DNA of 5,771 nt, from contig CAAGNN010000104.1 of assembly GCA_900771325.1 (NCBI GenBank), forward strand, positions 1-5,771. The letters are read 5' to 3'. This stretch comes from Kiritimatiellia bacterium. Its GTDB lineage: Bacteria; Verrucomicrobiota; Kiritimatiellia; RFP12; DVOR01. Both the position numbers and the translations under genes were made by a program. A model generated the notes under the pieces. The model worked only from the letters and a program-made list of their open reading frames with translations. It searched no databases and had not been told where the DNA came from. How positions within the stretch are numbered: the first letter of the stretch is position 1; every line of letters begins with the position of its first letter. Positions 5,309-5,771 of the stretch are shown in pieces.

Positions 5309-5771
5309 CAGTCCATCCGCAGACCGAAGAGACCGAGGAGGCGATCGAGGTCGCCATTGCCGTAGAAGTCGATCTCGAGGGTGCCCTTGGCGTGGCGGCC
5401 GTTGGGGAGGGTCTTGCCGGGGGTCAGGCGGACGGCGGTGCCGAAGTGGGCGTGGAGGCGGTCGGTGAGGTCGCGCAGATAGGCGTCCGGGAGGTCGTTC
5501 TTGGGCGAGCGCTTGAGCGAGGGGGGCATCAACAGCTGGTTGACGGCGCGCTCGACGGCGCGGACGGTCATATTCTCGGCCACGGCCTTGCGGCCCAGGC
5601 GGATGCGGTCCTCGGTCTTGGGCAGGGAGAGGAGCACCTTGGCGTGACCGGGCGAGAGGCGGCCATCGGCCACCATCGCCTTGGTCTCGTCGGGCAACTC
5701 GAGCAGCCGCAGGGCGTTGGCGACCGAGGGGCGGGCCTTGCCGACGCGCTCGGCCACCTCGCTCTGGCTCA
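5308..5771 (-). CDS. parB: Chromosome-partitioning protein ParB, C-terminal part (5' end outside the window)
   Basis: This partial frame shows 153 complete codons before TGA. It opens inside the helix-turn-helix that reads parS: SQSEVAERVGKARPSVANAL continues into LRLLELPDETKAMVADGRLS and PGHAKVLLSL, the standard ParB/Spo0J central region. A variable linker follows, then the C-terminal dimerisation segment ending KGTLEIDFYGNGDLDRLLGLFGLRMD. The GTG at 5757 is an internal Val codon, because SQSE upstream continues the family motif; the N-terminal CTP-binding region with its GERRWRA-type box lies beyond the edge. ParB with ParA segregates the replication-origin region of the chromosome. The downstream QC-like frame begins on the overlapping TGATG. 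Identification is firm; a plasmid-type ParB is possible but less likely beside these genes. Confidence 0.93.
   Translation of the reverse strand, partial: SQSEVAERVGKARPSVANALRLLELPDETKAMVADGRLSPGHAKVLLSLPKTEDRIRLGRKAVAENMTVRAVERAVNQLLMPPSLKRSPKNDLPDAYLRDLTDRLHAHFGTAVRLTPGKTLPNGRHAKGTLEIDFYGNGDLDRLLGLFGLRMD

Noticed and set aside
5308..5757. GTG at 5757 as the start of parB
   Set aside because: The upstream codons SQSE continue the conserved helix-turn-helix motif, so the gene extends beyond the window edge.

Overview
This is a very GC-rich bacterial window in which every convincing gene lies on the minus strand. Transcription therefore runs from the right edge to the left. The order is: the C-terminal part of the chromosome-partition protein ParB, running off the right edge; a zinc-dependent M28-type protein resembling glutaminyl cyclase; a small two-helix membrane protein with a probable TPR-like tail; a large multi-pass membrane protein with a GT-C glycosyltransferase look; and a fusion of a DUF2156 (phosphatidylglycerol lysyltransferase C-terminal type) domain with a GNAT acetyltransferase. 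Clear Shine-Dalgarno motifs, short overlaps and the shared orientation suggest one or two operons. The gene order downstream of parB and the protein types recall Verrucomicrobiota or related PVC bacteria. That placement rests on memory and is weak.

Region by region: 5308-5771 is parB. 4358-5308 is the M28/QC-like gene, whose longest frame begins on a TGATG overlap with the parB stop. 3543-4361 is the TPR-like protein, joined to its upstream neighbour by an ATGA overlap. 1813-3510 is the multi-pass membrane protein, and 414-1838 is the DUF2156-GNAT fusion, which overlaps it by 26 bp. 1-413 is non-coding and dense in repeats, hairpins and G-runs, and probably includes the 3' end of the operon.

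The most unusual content is a family of short interspersed elements made of 7-bp units (GCTGTCN on one strand). Two complete copies, at 3341-3496 and 5163-5307, each have a heptamer array at both ends in opposite orientation around a related core of about 80 bp. A third, divergent heptamer locus lies at 326-419 and contains the stop codon of the last gene. The two complete copies sit between co-directional genes and are free of stop codons in the frame of the downstream gene. The next protein may therefore carry a repeat-encoded N-terminus, and the true starts of two genes are uncertain.

Functionally, the two left-hand genes suggest cell-envelope work: a sugar or lipid-linked transferase, and an aminoacyl- or acetyl-transferase. 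The QC-like enzyme would act on exported or N-terminal peptide substrates. ParB is a housekeeping gene. No defence system, mobile gene, tRNA, rRNA or CRISPR array is visible.
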